Notes: generated by a model not told the origin, from the letters alone. Shown: positions 41,477 to 50,564, counted from the first letter of the stretch. The stretch is 53,747 nt of DNA from Candidatus Epulonipiscium sp. (GCA_012521395.1 JAAYML010000111.1:1-53747); one strand, 5' to 3'. Translations and numbers: made by a program.

Positions 41477-43069
41477 ATGGGAATTAAAGACTGGTTTAAA
41501 AATAAAACGGAAAGGAAAGAACAATGGGAAGATGCATTCCATGATGAAGATAATAAAATTACCATTCCTCTTTCAAAAAAGTTAGATGAAAATATTAAAA
41601 ACTTAGAGATTTTATTTCAGGATTGCGGTGACTTTGTCAGAAGAAAGTTTCCTGTTGGGGTTAATAAAGAAATTAATGTTTTTATTGCCTATATTGATTT
41701 AATGATAGACAGAAGAATTATTGAAGAATCTTTGCTGGAACAGCTTATTGTTCAAATCCGCAGCGTTCCGCCTCAAATGGACAGGATAAAGACATCTATA
41801 TATGAATTTATCCGGGACGGAGGTTTGGCCACTGCAGATATAAAAGAAGTAGAAAGCCTGGATGAAGCAGTTCTTGCCATATTATCCGGTGATACCATTT
41901 TAATTATTGATGGTTATGCAAAAGTTATAGTGATATCTACGAAAGGCTGGCCTAACCGCGGCATTCAGGAATTGGATTCGGAAGTTGTTATCAGAGGTTC
42001 TAAAGAAGGCTTTACAGAAGCCCTCCGGATGAATACTGTTTTGATTAGAAGAAGAATCCGGGATACAAAACTAAAAGTGAAACAATTACAAATAGGAACC
42101 AGAAGCAGGACGGACATTGCCATTATGTATCTGGATGATATCGTAAGAAAAGATATTCTTGAGGATTTGGAAAAGCGCTTAGACAGTTTTAAGATTGACA
42201 GCATATTAGATAGTTCTTATATTGAGGAACTTATACAACAGGACTGGATGTCTCCTTTTCCGCAAATACAGGCGACACAAAGGCCTGACAAAGCAGCTTC
42301 TGCAATTCTTGAAGGAAGAATTGCCATCGTTGTTGACAATTCTCCTTTTGTGCTTTTAATTCCGTCAACGATTAATAATTTCTTTCAATCCTCTGAAGAT
42401 TATTATGACAGATGGACAATTATGAGTTTTACAAGACTGATCCGTTTTATTGCAGCTTTTTTTTCTGTTGGGATACCTGGCTTTTATATCGCTTTAACGG
42501 ATTATCATCCTTCTATGATTCCGACTCCTCTTACCATGGCTATTGCTGCATCAAGAGAACAAGTGCCTTTTCCAACGGTGGTTGAAGTGGTTTTAATGGA
42601 ATTAGCCTTTGAATTACTAAGAGAAGCGGGAACCCGGCTGCCGGGACCCATAGGAAGCACGATTGGAATTGTTGGCGGTATTATTATCGGACAAGCTGCA
42701 GTTGAAGCAAAAATTGTAAGCCCGGTTGTTGTTATTATCGTAGCAGTTACTGCCATTTCCAGCTTTGCAATTCCTGATAATTCCCTGACAGTAGGCTTTA
42801 GAATTGTAAAGTACTTGATCATTGCTACTTCTGCTATTTTAGGTTTATATGGCTTTTTGCTGGGAATTCTGATTGTTCTTATTCATCTTGTATCCTTAAA
42901 AAGCTTTAATATTCCTTACTTATATCCTTATGTTTCAGCAGGAATAACAGGATATAATGATTTAAAAGATTCGATTTTCAGACTTCCTTTATTTATGATG
43001 TATAAAAGACCTGTTTATTCCAGACATGAGCAAAGAATCCGGTTCAGAATGAAAAAGAAAAATGAGTAG
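41477..43069 (+). CDS. gerAA: Spore germination protein, GerA family (A subunit)
   Basis: 530 aa. N-terminal soluble GerA domain (about 30-300) and C-terminal membrane region with about five helices, including RFIAAFFSVGIPGFYIALTDYHPSMIPTPL split over the first helix and loop. Forms the A subunit of a germinant receptor in the spore inner membrane; structural work shows such subunits act as ligand-gated ion channels. First gene of a compact gerA-gerB-gerC operon (9-base gap to gerAB). AGGAGG ribosome site. Confidence 0.95.
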   Translation: MGIKDWFKNKTERKEQWEDAFHDEDNKITIPLSKKLDENIKNLEILFQDCGDFVRRKFPVGVNKEINVFIAYIDLMIDRRIIEESLLEQLIVQIRSVPPQMDRIKTSIYEFIRDGGLATADIKEVESLDEAVLAILSGDTILIIDGYAKVIVISTKGWPNRGIQELDSEVVIRGSKEGFTEALRMNTVLIRRRIRDTKLKVKQLQIGTRSRTDIAIMYLDDIVRKDILEDLEKRLDSFKIDSILDSSYIEELIQQDWMSPFPQIQATQRPDKAASAILEGRIAIVVDNSPFVLLIPSTINNFFQSSEDYYDRWTIMSFTRLIRFIAAFFSVGIPGFYIALTDYHPSMIPTPLTMAIAASREQVPFPTVVEVVLMELAFELLREAGTRLPGPIGSTIGIVGGIIIGQAAVEAKIVSPVVVIIVAVTAISSFAIPDNSLTVGFRIVKYLIIATSAILGLYGFLLGILIVLIHLVSLKSFNIPYLYPYVSAGITGYNDLKDSIFRLPLFMMYKRPVYSRHEQRIRFRMKKKNE

Positions 43070-43078
43070 GAGGATATT

Positions 43079-44179
43079 ATGTTTTCAAAAAATGAAAAGA
43101 TCTGTATCAGACAACTCGAAAGCCTGCTCATTCTGGATTTATACAGCAGAGGTGTATTGTTTTTACCAAGACTTGCTGTAGAAGCTGCCAATCAGGACGG
43201 TTGGATTTGCCTTATAGGAGCAACTATTTTAGCAGCATTTTATGGTTTTATTATTACAAGGCTGGTAAGGCGTTTTCCTAATGATACTTTTGTAGAATTT
43301 TCTGCAAAAATATTGTCCAAGCCTGTAGGAATGGTTTTAAGCCTCCTCTTTTTTGTTAAATTAATAATATTTGCTGCTTTTGAATTAAGAATATTTGGAG
43401 AAGTGGTTAAACAAATCCTATTGCCTCAGACGCCTATAGAAGTTATTATTGCTTCTATGCTTCTTATAGCTTCTTACTTGGTTAGAAAAGGCTTTGAGGC
43501 AAGGGCAAGATTAGGGGAAATTCTTTTTTTTATTGTTTTTATACCGCTTATTTCTGTGTTAATTTTTGTTCTTCCAGATGCTGATTTTGGTAATTTACAA
43601 CCCTTTTTAACGACTTCTTTTACTCATTTTTTAAAGAGTAGTTATGATTTGAGCCTTACTTATATTGCCATAGAATTACTTTTATTAGTAGGACCTTTTA
43701 TAAATGATTATAGAAAATTAGAAAAGGCTTCTGTTATTTCCATTTTTTTTGTAGGTATTTTAAATGTGATTTCAGCAATTATAGTTTTGGCTGTCTTTGG
43801 AGTAGTGCAAACCAAGAGGCAATTATTGCCTTTTATGGTTTTAATGGGAATAGTAGAAATTCCGGGAGCCTTTATTGAAAGGCAAGAAATTTTAATGATA
43901 ATTTTTTGGATTTTATCTGATTTTTCTTTTATAAATGCTAGTCTTTATTTTTCGAGCCTTATTATAAAAAGAGTGTCAAAAATAGAGGATCAGGGCTTTT
44001 TAGTACTTCCCCTGGTACCTATTGTATATTTAATTTCTCTATTTCCGGATAATATCGTACAGACAACCGACTGGATTTTGGTGTTAAGAAGTTTTAGAAT
44101 TCTATTTATGTTTTTTATTCCTCTTGTTCTTTTATTGGTTGCGAGATTAAGGAAGTTGGGTGAGACTGTTGAAAAATAA
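43079..44179 (+). CDS. gerAB: Germination protein, GerB-type endospore permease
   Basis: 366 aa with about ten membrane helices, belonging to the amino acid-polyamine-organocation superfamily. B subunits of germinant receptors bind the germinant, commonly an amino acid, between helices. The N-terminus QLESLLILDLYSRGVLFLPR and the helix-2 GWICLIGATILAAFYGFI segment are family-like. Overlaps gerAC by 20 bases. The germinant cannot be predicted by eye. Confidence 0.94.
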   Translation: MFSKNEKICIRQLESLLILDLYSRGVLFLPRLAVEAANQDGWICLIGATILAAFYGFIITRLVRRFPNDTFVEFSAKILSKPVGMVLSLLFFVKLIIFAAFELRIFGEVVKQILLPQTPIEVIIASMLLIASYLVRKGFEARARLGEILFFIVFIPLISVLIFVLPDADFGNLQPFLTTSFTHFLKSSYDLSLTYIAIELLLLVGPFINDYRKLEKASVISIFFVGILNVISAIIVLAVFGVVQTKRQLLPFMVLMGIVEIPGAFIERQEILMIIFWILSDFSFINASLYFSSLIIKRVSKIEDQGFLVLPLVPIVYLISLFPDNIVQTTDWILVLRSFRILFMFFIPLVLLLVARLRKLGETVEK

Positions 44180-45320
44180 GCTGTTGATTATATTTTTAGT
44201 GATTTCTCTATTCCTGACAGGTTGCTGGGATAATATAAACATTAATAGAAGAGCCTTTGTGATTAGTATGGGTATTGATAAATTTGTTTTTGATGAAGAA
44301 AAAGACGATCCCAAATTAAACAATGATTTGTCACGGTACAGAATTGCTTTTTCCATTCCTAATCTTCCTAAATTCGTAGGACAGCAAGGAGTCAGTGATG
44401 AGCCTAAATATACAAGGGTCAGTGTGGGAACAACGATTACTAATGCTTATAAATCCCTTGAAAGCCGTATTAATAAATCGATTTATTTTGGTCATACGAA
44501 GTCCCTATTATTTGGAGAAGAACTTCTAAAAGATAAAGTGCTTTTAAAACAAACCATGGACGTCCTTCAAAGAAATTCTGATTTTGGGAAAAGTATTCCT
44601 GTTGTTGCTGTAGAAGGCTCTGTGGTAGATGCCTTAGAAGTTTTGCCAGATACCCAGCCTATGGTAGGAATATATATTATGGAGTTATTTGAAAATAATA
44701 AAGAACGGAGAAGTTTTATTGAAGAAAAAGAATTAGGAAATCTTCTGCAAGATTTTGAAGAAAATAAAACTGGGCTGATTCCCAGGCTGATTGTAGGGGA
44801 AAAAGACTTAAAACTTGAAGGAGCTGCCATTATTAAAGATTATGAATTGCAGGGCTGGCTGGATGAAAAATATTTAAAAGGTATTTTATGGCTTTTAAAA
44901 AAATCATACCGCTTAGAAATAAGTGTTCCTTATCATGATTATTATATTGCCTATGATGTATCAGACTCAGAAACTAAAATTGAATTTTCAGGAGATAGTC
45001 AGGACTTATCCTGTAAAATTTCGATTGAGACTGAAGGCAGTATTGATGAATATATTTTGGATGAAGAAATGTTTCAAGCAGAAGAAATAAGAAATCTGGA
45101 AAAGGCAGTTGAAAAAGAAATTGAAAAAGAAGTTCTTGATTCAATTGAAATTCTCCAAAAAAAATATAAAACAGATGTCATAGAAATAGGTAAAAGATTA
45201 GAAAGACAAAAGCCGGAGATTTGGAAAGAAATAAAAGACAACTGGGATGAAGTTTTTGAAAATATGGACTTTACAGTTGATGTAAAAGTTTATGCTCGTC
45301 GGGTTGGACAAATAAAATAA
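44160..45320 (+). CDS. gerAC: Germination lipoprotein, GerC type
   Basis: 386 aa. Lipoprotein signal peptide with lipobox LTGC (modified Cys about residue 22) followed by WDNININRRAFVISMGID, the standard Ger(x)C start. Three mixed domains follow to the C-terminus. Outer-face subunit of the germinant receptor in the spore inner membrane. Start GTG 44160 overlaps the gerAB end; a TTG at 44169 is an alternative, as GGTGAG precedes it. Followed by spoIIR. Confidence 0.94.
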   Translation: MRLLKNKLLIIFLVISLFLTGCWDNININRRAFVISMGIDKFVFDEEKDDPKLNNDLSRYRIAFSIPNLPKFVGQQGVSDEPKYTRVSVGTTITNAYKSLESRINKSIYFGHTKSLLFGEELLKDKVLLKQTMDVLQRNSDFGKSIPVVAVEGSVVDALEVLPDTQPMVGIYIMELFENNKERRSFIEEKELGNLLQDFEENKTGLIPRLIVGEKDLKLEGAAIIKDYELQGWLDEKYLKGILWLLKKSYRLEISVPYHDYYIAYDVSDSETKIEFSGDSQDLSCKISIETEGSIDEYILDEEMFQAEEIRNLEKAVEKEIEKEVLDSIEILQKKYKTDVIEIGKRLERQKPEIWKEIKDNWDEVFENMDFTVDVKVYARRVGQIK

Positions 45321-45328
45321 GCTCCTTT

Positions 45329-45356
45329 GTATACCAATAATAGAAATGGGAATAAT
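45329..45356 (+). promoter_or_regulatory. Candidate sigma-F promoter of spoIIR
   Basis: GTATA (45329-45333), 14 bases, GGGAATAAT (45348-45356), which fits the sigma-F -10 pattern GGNNANANT. The spacer is about one base short of usual. spoIIR is a sigma-F gene in B. subtilis. Confidence 0.45.
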
Positions 45357-45384
45357 AATAACAAAATACAAAGGGGGAAATAAA

Positions 45385-46089
45385 ATGAAAAAGATAAATG
45401 TTATTCATTGGTTTAGTAAAGAAAAAACAATTCTTTTATTGTCATTAATATGCGGTTTTCTTATAACAGCTTTTATTCTTCATGCATCTAAGGAATATTC
45501 AGAAACTATACAAAGTGGTTTAGCCGCTAATGTAATCCGTTTTCATGTTATTGCTAATAGTGACTCAAAAGAAGATCAGGAAATAAAGGAAAAAGTAAGG
45601 GATGCTATTTTAAATGAAATGGCTCCAGTTCTTTCAGATTCTGATTCAATTGAAGAAACCAGAAATCTAATTCTTGATAATAGAGATAAAATAAAAAAGA
45701 TAGCAGAAGAAGTTATTCATAAGAATGGAAAATCTTATCCGGTTGAAGTGACTCTAGGTCCTGCTGTATTTCCTACTAAACAGTATGGGGATATTGTACT
45801 GCCCACAGGGGAATATGAGGCACTTAGAGTATCTATCGGCAAGGCCCAGGGGAAAAACTGGTGGTGTGTAATGTTTCCTCCTCTTTGCTTTGTTGATGTA
45901 ACCCATGGTGTTGTGCCTGAGGAGTCAAAAACAGATTTAAGAAAAGTTCTTACGGATGAAGAATATAAAATCATTACACAAGTCACAAACGAGGAAGAGA
46001 TTCCAGTTAAGATAAAATTTAAAATCGTAAAATGGTGGCAAGAGAGGAAGTTAAGTAAAGGACACCATTTTGCCCAAAAAAGATTTTAA
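45385..46089 (+). CDS. spoIIR: Stage II sporulation protein R
   Basis: 234 aa from ATG 45385 with AAGGGGG upstream; the ATG at 45346 lies within the promoter-like region. A single N-terminal membrane segment (about 14-33) leads to the secreted domain with VIRFHVIANSDSKEDQEIKEKVRD (split around residue 60) and a WWCVMFPPLCFVDV motif. Made in the forespore under sigma-F and secreted to the intermembrane space, where it triggers SpoIIGA to activate pro-sigma-E in the mother cell. Confidence 0.96.
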   Translation: MKKINVIHWFSKEKTILLLSLICGFLITAFILHASKEYSETIQSGLAANVIRFHVIANSDSKEDQEIKEKVRDAILNEMAPVLSDSDSIEETRNLILDNRDKIKKIAEEVIHKNGKSYPVEVTLGPAVFPTKQYGDIVLPTGEYEALRVSIGKAQGKNWWCVMFPPLCFVDVTHGVVPEESKTDLRKVLTDEEYKIITQVTNEEEIPVKIKFKIVKWWQERKLSKGHHFAQKRF

Positions 46090-46120
46090 AAAATTTGGAA
46101 ATCGTATATATGTATGGAAA

Positions 46121-46146
46121 GAGTCCGCTATTAAGGCGGATTTTTT
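46121..46146 (+). terminator. Terminator of spoIIR
   Basis: GTCCGC / GCGGAT stem with a seven-base loop and a T run. Confidence 0.8.
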
Positions 46147-46254
46147 CATGAATAAGTTTAAATATAATAAAGACAATTTATTTATTTTGACCTGTCTTTT
46201 TAAAATTTTTTATTTAAAGTTTTTCTATATTTTTGTTCTTTTGTTAATTGAATC

Positions 46255-46284
46255 GGATAAAAATTTATCTCTTTACAAATACTA
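46255..46284 (+). promoter_or_regulatory. Candidate sigma-G promoter of the first sleB
   Basis: GGATA (46255-46259), 18 bases, AATACTA (46278-46284): one mismatch each from the sigma-G patterns GHATR and CATWHTA. sleB-ypeB is sigma-G-dependent in B. subtilis. Confidence 0.35.
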
Positions 46285-46317
46285 CTATCAACACAAGTTT
46301 GTGATGGGAGGATTTCA

Positions 46318-47229
46318 ATGAAGATAAGTAAAGTTGCCACAGGTCTGCTGATTTTTTTAATGATCGTTAGTACAAGCCTGGCTGTTTTTACTTCTTATAT
46401 AACTCCTGAGTCTGTGGAAGCAGCTACTTATACCTGGGGCTCTGAAGGGGCTACTGTCAGGGAAATACAAACAAAGTTAAAACAATGGGGATACTACAAT
46501 GGCAATATAGATGGCAAATATGGTTATAATACCTGGATGGCCGTAAGAAAGTTTCAAGCCAAAAACGGATTAAAGGTGGATGGAATAGCCGGCCCTGAAA
46601 CTTTAAGAAAAATAGGTATTAATGTTCCATCAGGAGGCGGGGGCAGTTCGGGAAAAGTATATTCCTGGGGAGCCAGAGGAGAAACCGTAAGAGAAATTCA
46701 AAGAAGATTAAAAAACTGGGGCTATTATAATGGCAGCGTGGATGGGATTTATGGCTATGGAACCTGGTCGGCTGTAAAAAAATTTCAGCAAAAAAACGGT
46801 CTTAAGGCAGACGGGGTAACAGGTGCTGCAACCCTTCAAGCTCTGGGTATTCCAACGGGTCAAAGTCAGACTTCATGGGAAAGAAACCTCTATCTTCTGG
46901 CAGCAGCTATTCATGGGGAAGCCAGAGGAGAACCTTATGAAGGGAAAGTCGCAGTAGGAGCAGTTATTATGAACCGGGTAAGGCATAGTTCCTTCCCCAA
47001 TACCATAGCAGGAGTTATTTATCAGCCGGGAGCTTTTGATGCTGTGGCAGACGGACAAATAAATCTGACTCCGGATGACAGTGCTTTTAAAGCGGCCAGA
47101 GATGCTTTAAATGGCTGGGATCCAACAGGAGGCGCCATTTATTATTGGAATCCTGCAACGGCGACAAGCAGCTGGGTTTGGTCAAGACCTATTATTAAAC
47201 AAATTGGAAAACATGTCTTTGCAAAATAA
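46318..47229 (+). CDS. sleB: Spore cortex-lytic enzyme SleB, two peptidoglycan-binding repeats
   Basis: 303 aa. Signal peptide to about residue 36 (VEAA), two peptidoglycan-binding type 1 repeats (about 42-100 and 118-172, each with REIQ...[10 protein letters not shown]) joined by a Gly/Ser linker, and a C-terminal SleB/Hydrolase_2 domain (about 188-303). The likely catalytic glutamate is in AIHGEARGE. SleB is a lytic transglycosylase-type enzyme that degrades muramic-lactam cortex during germination. A second copy follows 59 bases downstream and ypeB after that. Confidence 0.94.
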   Translation: MKISKVATGLLIFLMIVSTSLAVFTSYITPESVEAATYTWGSEGATVREIQTKLKQWGYYNGNIDGKYGYNTWMAVRKFQAKNGLKVDGIAGPETLRKIGINVPSGGGGSSGKVYSWGARGETVREIQRRLKNWGYYNGSVDGIYGYGTWSAVKKFQQKNGLKADGVTGAATLQALGIPTGQSQTSWERNLYLLAAAIHGEARGEPYEGKVAVGAVIMNRVRHSSFPNTIAGVIYQPGAFDAVADGQINLTPDDSAFKAARDALNGWDPTGGAIYYWNPATATSSWVWSRPIIKQIGKHVFAK

Positions 47230-47288
47230 AACTTTCTATATAAAAAATTAGACAGTTTTTATGTGCTTTAAAGAACAGGAGGGAAAAG

Positions 47289-47993
47289 ATGAAGGCTAAA
47301 AAAATTATACTACTTATGGTTAACTTAATCATGTTTTTAAATTTAGCCTATTCTTTTTGGATTTATAAAGTAACACCAAAGGCTGTAGACACCATCACTT
47401 ATACATGGGGTTCAGAAGGAGACGTGGTAAGGCAAATCCAGCAAAAGTTAAAACAGTGGGGTTATTACGAAGGTAATGTAGATGGTAAATATGGTTATAA
47501 AACCTGGGAAGCGGTAAAGGCTTTTCAAAGCAAGAATGGACTAAAAGCAGATGGAATAGCAGGAAAGCAGACTTTAGAGAAAATGGGAATTCAAGTGAAG
47601 GATAGTTCCAGAAAACAAGGAGGGGATAACGTAGCAAGTAATAAAGATCTTATGCTTATGGCAGCAGCTATTCACGGGGAAGGAAGAGGAGAACCTTACG
47701 AAGGTCAGGTGGCGATAGGAGCCGTGATATTAAACCGGGTAAGGCATAGTTCTTTCCCCAATACCATAGCAGGGGTCATTTATCAGCCCGGGGCTTTTGA
47801 TGCCGTGGCAGACGGACAAATTAACTTGGAACCAGGAGACAGTGCAATCAAAGCAGCCAGGGATGCTTTAAATGGCTGGGATCCAACAGGAGGTGCCATT
47901 TATTACTGGAATCCTGCAACGGCTAAGAGTAAATGGATTTGGTCTGTGCCCATTACAAAGCGGATTGGCAAACATGTATTTGGCAAAAAATAA
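47289..47993 (+). CDS. sleB: SleB paralogue, one peptidoglycan-binding repeat
   Basis: 234 aa. N-terminal membrane/signal segment (about 6-26), one peptidoglycan-binding repeat (about 39-97) and a SleB hydrolase domain (about 120-234) with the same AIHGEGRGE glutamate motif. The catalytic domain is nearly identical to that of the upstream gene, including long shared runs such as [20 protein letters not shown], so this is a tandem duplicate that has one binding repeat fewer. The signal region is less clearly cleavable and may stay as an anchor. Ribosome site AGGAGGG; probably one operon with its neighbours. Confidence 0.93.
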   Translation: MKAKKIILLMVNLIMFLNLAYSFWIYKVTPKAVDTITYTWGSEGDVVRQIQQKLKQWGYYEGNVDGKYGYKTWEAVKAFQSKNGLKADGIAGKQTLEKMGIQVKDSSRKQGGDNVASNKDLMLMAAAIHGEGRGEPYEGQVAIGAVILNRVRHSSFPNTIAGVIYQPGAFDAVADGQINLEPGDSAIKAARDALNGWDPTGGAIYYWNPATAKSKWIWSVPITKRIGKHVFGKK

Positions 47994-48012
47994 TGCTTAA
48001 GGGGTGAATACT

Positions 48013-49410
48013 ATGGAAGAAAAAGATAATAGATTATCCCAGTGGAAACGCTTATCGGGCGGCAGTTTTTTAATTGCTTTGGGGTTGTTGTTAGGCTTTG
48101 GTATTTATCAGTATAAGCAAAAGCTTAATTACAGGCAGTACTTACAAAACCGTTTTCAGGAATCCTTTTATGAGGCAACGACTTATGTGGACAATATGGA
48201 AAATCTTTTTACAAAAGTAAGATTAACAAAAAGTCCGGATCAGAGTGCCCCTCTGTTTGCCCAAATTTGGCGAGAAGCTTCTTCAGCTCAGGATAATTTG
48301 GCGGAATTACCTTATGACCATAATACAATTTCAAAAGCTTTAAAATTTTTATCCCAGGCCAGTGATTTTTCCTTTTCTATGACCAATAAAGCCATTGAAG
48401 GTTTTGAACTGGATGAGGAAGACTGGAAAAAGGTAGACCAGTTAAAAAAATATGCTAAAATCCTTTCTGATGAGTTAAATAAAATTAAACAAGAGGTTAA
48501 TGATGGCAAGCGTATTGACTGGGAAGAAATAGAAAGTGAAGGAGAAAAAAGGTTAGCCAAAGGAAATACAAAAGCAATTACAGGTTCCTTTTCAGAAATC
48601 AGCAAGCAGTTTGAAGATATTCCTACTTTAATTTATGACGGACCTTTTTCAGATCATATTGAAAGAATGGAACCCAGAATGACCAGAAATAAAAAGAAAA
48701 TTTCTAAAGAAGAAGGGAAAAAGGTTGTAGAAGAATTTATTGGGAAAGATAAAGTTAAAAGTATTAAGCAAACAGGAGAAACGGATACAAAAGTGGAACA
48801 TACGATTCCTGTATATAGCTATCAGGTTGTTTTAAGAGATCAGGATGAGCCGACGATTTCAATCGATGTGACACAACACGGCGGACTGGTATTATGGATG
48901 CTTAATTATACTGAAAAAGAGTCCACGGAAGAAAAGCTCAGCTTAGAAGAAGCCAGAAAGAAAGCAGAAAAATTTTTAGAAGAAAGAAATTATCCCAATA
49001 TGAAAGCAAGTTATTATGAAAAGGTAGATGGGACCGTAGTTATTAATTTTGCCCCTTATGAAAATAAGGTGATTATGTATCCTGATTTAATAAAGGTTAA
49101 GGTGGCTATGGATGATGGAGAAATCATTGGCTTTGAGTCCCTGGGTTATATTATGATGCATCATGACAGGAAACTGCCGGAAATTAAAATTACAGAAGAA
49201 GAAGCAAGGGATAAAATTACGAAAGATTTTAAAGTCCAGCAAGTTAATATGGCAGTTATTCCTTTAGAATCTAAAAGAGAGGTTTTATGCTATGAATTTA
49301 AGGGCGAATTTGATAATCAACTCTTTTTAATTTATATTAATGCCGAAAGCGGAAAACAAGAAAAAATCCTTCAAATCTTGCAGAGTAAAAATGCAGTATT
49401 GACTAAATAA
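48013..49410 (+). CDS. ypeB: Germination protein YpeB
   Basis: 465 aa from ATG 48013, with AAGGGGTG about 7 bases upstream. N-terminal membrane helix (about 17-34), a long helical region (about 35-210) and three C-terminal PepSY-type (YPEB) repeats (about 235-460). YpeB is required for SleB localisation and stability in the spore, and the two are nearly always adjacent. Only 19 bases from the second sleB. One YpeB for two SleB copies. Confidence 0.94.
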   Translation: MEEKDNRLSQWKRLSGGSFLIALGLLLGFGIYQYKQKLNYRQYLQNRFQESFYEATTYVDNMENLFTKVRLTKSPDQSAPLFAQIWREASSAQDNLAELPYDHNTISKALKFLSQASDFSFSMTNKAIEGFELDEEDWKKVDQLKKYAKILSDELNKIKQEVNDGKRIDWEEIESEGEKRLAKGNTKAITGSFSEISKQFEDIPTLIYDGPFSDHIERMEPRMTRNKKKISKEEGKKVVEEFIGKDKVKSIKQTGETDTKVEHTIPVYSYQVVLRDQDEPTISIDVTQHGGLVLWMLNYTEKESTEEKLSLEEARKKAEKFLEERNYPNMKASYYEKVDGTVVINFAPYENKVIMYPDLIKVKVAMDDGEIIGFESLGYIMMHHDRKLPEIKITEEEARDKITKDFKVQQVNMAVIPLESKREVLCYEFKGEFDNQLFLIYINAESGKQEKILQILQSKNAVLTK

Positions 49411-49433
49411 GGATGCTTATGGCATCCTTATTT
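49407..49433 (+). terminator. Possible terminator after ypeB
   Basis: AAGGATGC / GCATCCTT stem with a short loop but only a weak T tail (ATTTAT). Confidence 0.45.
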
Positions 49434-49623
49434 ATATCAGGAAAAACATTATCTTTTGATATTATCTTGATAAAGCATAGTTTCAATAAGGTTTGCAAAC
49501 AAAATAGAGACAAGCTTTATGATAAAAATATAATTATATCCTTGCAACCATTCGTTATGATTGCAAGAGAAAGATTTAGTTCAGAAGGAAGGTTGAGGGA
49601 GGTATCCGGGGAAGGGGCACTTT
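49434..49623. other. Non-coding stretch between ypeB and the next gene
   Basis: About 190 AT-rich bases with no convincing gene. It contains the inverted repeat CTTGCAA / TTGCAAG (49541-49547 and 49561-49567) and ATAAAGC / GCTTTAT near 49471 and 49514. Function not evident. Confidence 0.5.
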
Positions 49624-49929
49624 ATGGCATTTGAAAACGGATTATTTAGCTTTTTGCTTATAATGATTATATCATTTATTTTAACAGTCATAGGCATTAT
49701 ACTTCTTGTAATATTTAAGAATAAAACTAATGGCTTAAGGTTTATTGACTTTTTATTAATCTCAATAGCGATGATAATGATATTATTTTCAAAAAAGCTT
49801 TGTCTTGATACAGTCAGGGTAAAAGAAACAGTGGATGTTGCACCAATGACAGAACTCAAATTTTCTTCAATATTAAAAGTGTTAAAGAGATTATGGAAAG
49901 CATCGAATCATTTGACGAATTGGAAGTGA
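49624..49929 (+). CDS. Membrane-anchor part of an unrecognised protein (possible frameshift)
   Basis: 101 aa as read, with AAGGGG 6 bases upstream. Two membrane helices (about 7-32 and 38-57), then KKLCLDTVRVKETVDVAPMTELKFSSI, after which the reading becomes unlikely (basic, short) and ends. The overlapping ORF starting at 49893 continues the protein naturally if one base is lost, or two gained, between 49809 and 49890. Either a disrupted gene, a sequencing error or two overlapping genes. Confidence 0.6.
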   Translation: MAFENGLFSFLLIMIISFILTVIGIILLVIFKNKTNGLRFIDFLLISIAMIMILFSKKLCLDTVRVKETVDVAPMTELKFSSILKVLKRLWKASNHLTNWK

Positions 49930-50342
49930 ATACGATTGATGGCGTAAATATTGCAATGCCAGTAAGAACAACTGATGGAATTGTTGAAATGTTAACTGGG
50001 GTTGACCCAAAAGGAGCTTATTTAATGGTTAATATATATGTATATGGTAGTGTGAAAGGTGCCAATGAATCATATGAACACAACTACAAAAATCTTGGAA
50101 AAGATTATGGAATTATGACTAGTGGTGGAAGCAATAGTGACAGGTATTTTGTTACATATAAAAATCAGTTGCGTTTAAGTGGAGACGCTCTGTATTTGCT
50201 AACAGACCAATATGTTACATATGTTTATTTTCAGAAGCGAAACATGATTATCAAATTAATGGAAACAAAAAGGGACGATACGGACAGCAAAATAAATGAC
50301 TATATAAAATTGCTCTCAGATAAGTTATCAGAATTGGAATAG
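49893..50342 (+). CDS. Extracytoplasmic part of an unrecognised protein (possible frameshift)
   Basis: 149 aa as read. Mixed alpha-beta domain, no membrane segment or signal peptide and a poor ribosome site, which argues that it is not an independent gene. The frame is open back to 49809, and joined to the preceding ORF it gives a ~238-aa membrane-anchored protein with an outside domain starting near ESFDELEVNTIDGVNIAMP. Family not recognised. Followed by a strong terminator. Confidence 0.6.
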   Translation: MESIESFDELEVNTIDGVNIAMPVRTTDGIVEMLTGVDPKGAYLMVNIYVYGSVKGANESYEHNYKNLGKDYGIMTSGGSNSDRYFVTYKNQLRLSGDALYLLTDQYVTYVYFQKRNMIIKLMETKRDDTDSKINDYIKLLSDKLSELE

Positions 50343-50390
50343 ATTGAGCATGCATTTTTTATGAAAATTATTTGTCTGAAACAATTTAAG

Positions 50391-50417
50391 GGGCTGGAAT
50401 TTGCCAGCCCATTTTTA
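50391..50417 (+). terminator. Terminator
   Basis: GGGCTGG / CCAGCCC with a six-base loop, then ATTTTTA. Confidence 0.85.
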
Positions 50418-50500
50418 ATGGTTTCTCTTGTATTTATAAAATGACTTGAATTCATACATATAAAACATTAAAATGGTATGGAAATAAAAACAAATATTTG

Positions 50501-50529
50501 TTGAATATGATGAGCCTAAATCATAGAAT
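50501..50529 (+). promoter_or_regulatory. sigma-A promoter of ddl-murI
   Basis: TTGAAT (50501-50506), 17 bases, TAGAAT (50524-50529), 35 bases before ddl. Confidence 0.55.
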
Positions 50530-50564
50530 AGTAATATCGATAATTTGGAAAGAGGGATTTAATC

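Noticed and set aside
46070-46321. 83-codon ORF between spoIIR and sleB
   Set aside because: It overlaps the spoIIR end, the terminator and the sleB start, with AT-rich Phe/Tyr/Lys composition and no ribosome site.
49413-49634. 73-codon ORF after ypeB
   Set aside because: No ribosome site, overlaps the possible terminator and the start of the next gene, and resembles no protein.
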